From the NCBI GenBank assembly GCA_020053155.1, contig JAGVNS010000157.1, positions 1-6,988 on the forward strand: a stretch of 6,988 nt of DNA. Reading direction: 5' to 3'. The notes under the pieces are model-generated. The model had not been told where the DNA came from. It saw only the letters and a list, made by a program, of their open reading frames with translations, and did not search any database. A program made the translations under genes and the position numbers. Positions 6,282-6,988 of this stretch are shown one piece after another. The stretch comes from Nitrososphaerota archaeon. Lineage in GTDB: Archaea; Iainarchaeota; Iainarchaeia; Iainarchaeales; VGJJ01. Numbering within the stretch: the first letter of the stretch is position 1; every line of letters starts with the position of its first letter.

Positions 6282-6988
6282 ATGACGCGATGGGTTTCCT
6301 TTTTGATGGTTCTTTTTGTTTTAGTAGTTTTTGCTTCCTTTGTAGCTGCGGATGCTTCCCTTGTTGACCCGGTGGTGCTCAAAGCGAAGCCCAACGGGAT
6401 GCTGGATGCGGGAAGCATTTCCCCCGGAGAAAAAGTGGAGCTTATTTTTTCACGCAATAGTGGGTATGGAAAAGAGGCGCTATGGAATCAAGCCCAATTG
6501 CAAGTGAGTGGAAGCGCGCATGGAATTCAAACCCAAAATTCGGGTGTGGGAACGGATTCGCTCATCACGTCCATTCAAACAAGCCCCCTTACTCCAGTAG
6601 GAGGGTACACCTTTACCGTGCGCATGATTGGAGATGAAGGAGAGCTGCAGGATGAGACGTTTACCCTCTCGTTGCGCGTGGGAAACGATTTGGTGAAAGG
6701 AAGCCTCTCCTCAGAAAAAGTGGAAGGAAAGGTAAATGAACCCATTGAATTTTTGGTGTTGCTCGTGAATGATTCAAGCGCCCCCGTTCCCATTTCGGTT
6801 GAACCTGCGCTTCCAAGCGTGTGGGTGCAACCCCGCTCGTTGACACTCAAACCCCATTCCTTCACTACTGCCCCATTGAACGTCACTCCGCGCTTTGCCG
6901 GACCCAAAACGTTTGACATTCACATCATCCGCACAGACAGGAAACAATCCCTCGAAACGCTCAGCGCAACACTCATCGCCAATCCCAC
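6282..6988 (+). CDS. Exported protein with signal peptide and Ig-like beta-sandwich domains (3' partial)
   Basis: The frame starts at ATG 6282 and stays open for 235 codons to the window edge, so the C-terminus is missing. An in-frame TAG at 6258-6260 makes this ATG the first possible ATG start. Residues 1-23 form a signal peptide: an Arg near the N-terminus, a hydrophobic core (VSFLMVLFVLVVFASF), and a likely signal-peptidase site after VAA, before DAS. The mature part is rich in alternating beta-strand patterns. One unit at about 30-135 ends with YTFTVRMIGDEGELQDETF, and a second at about 136-235 has FLVLLVNDSSAPVPISVEP, then LTLKPHSFTTAPLNVTP and FDIHIIR. This resembles Ig-like/NEW3-type sandwich repeats of archaeal surface proteins. 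The protein is probably secreted or cell-surface attached; its role is unknown. The minus-strand frames across this region are shadows of it. Confidence 0.85.
   Translation, partial: MTRWVSFLMVLFVLVVFASFVAADASLVDPVVLKAKPNGMLDAGSISPGEKVELIFSRNSGYGKEALWNQAQLQVSGSAHGIQTQNSGVGTDSLITSIQTSPLTPVGGYTFTVRMIGDEGELQDETFTLSLRVGNDLVKGSLSSEKVEGKVNEPIEFLVLLVNDSSAPVPISVEPALPSVWVQPRSLTLKPHSFTTAPLNVTPRFAGPKTFDIHIIRTDRKQSLETLSATLIANP

Noticed and set aside
6170..6457. Minus-strand 95-codon frame
   Set aside because: It is antisense to the start and signal peptide of the exported protein on the plus strand and shows no protein-like pattern or start signal.
6575..6919. Minus-strand 114-codon frame and a nested 61-codon one
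   Set aside because: Both are shadows of the open plus-strand frame running from 6282 to the window end, which has a signal peptide and coherent beta-strand patterns.

Overview
The window looks archaeal. It carries an archaeal (class I) CCA-adding enzyme, a cyclic 2,3-diphosphoglycerate synthetase-family protein and an archaeal-type secretion/pilus ATPase. Several start codons also sit about 26 bp from a TATA-like box, as expected for leaderless archaeal transcripts. Base composition is moderate and coding is dense. No rRNA, tRNA, CRISPR array or insertion sequence was seen. The lineage cannot be fixed from this sequence. A small-genome, DPANN-like or poorly sampled euryarchaeal organism is a guess.

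Layout from left to right. At 1-1380, on the minus strand and with an accessory flavour, lie a VOC/PhnB-like protein of unknown substrate and a VapBC-type toxin-antitoxin pair. The antitoxin promoter is built into a short dyad. At 1381-4134, also minus, a housekeeping pair, cca followed 27 bp later by the cyclic 2,3-diphosphoglycerate synthetase-like gene, probably forms one operon. At 4135-4185 a 51-bp divergent spacer holds one TATA box whose centre is 26 bp from both flanking ATG codons. At 4186-5751, plus, is a CpaF/ArlI/VirB11-type ATPase without its usual membrane partner next to it. At 5757-6161, minus and convergent with the ATPase, is a very basic protein of unknown function. At 6282-6988, plus and cut by the window end, is an exported beta-sandwich-rich protein with a clear signal peptide.

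Functional links are limited. cca and cpgS share a probable transcript, and cca shares its promoter with the ATPase. VapB and VapC form a self-contained module. The ATPase and the exported protein both point to the cell surface, but nothing here shows that they work together. First genes of transcripts tend to have a TATA box at leaderless spacing, while the internal genes (vapC, cpgS) have Shine-Dalgarno-like sequences. I found no clear new multi-gene defence or mobile system. The most noteworthy items are the symmetric shared promoter, the dyad-embedded toxin-antitoxin promoter and the basic orphan protein. No intergenic stretch exceeds 300 bases.
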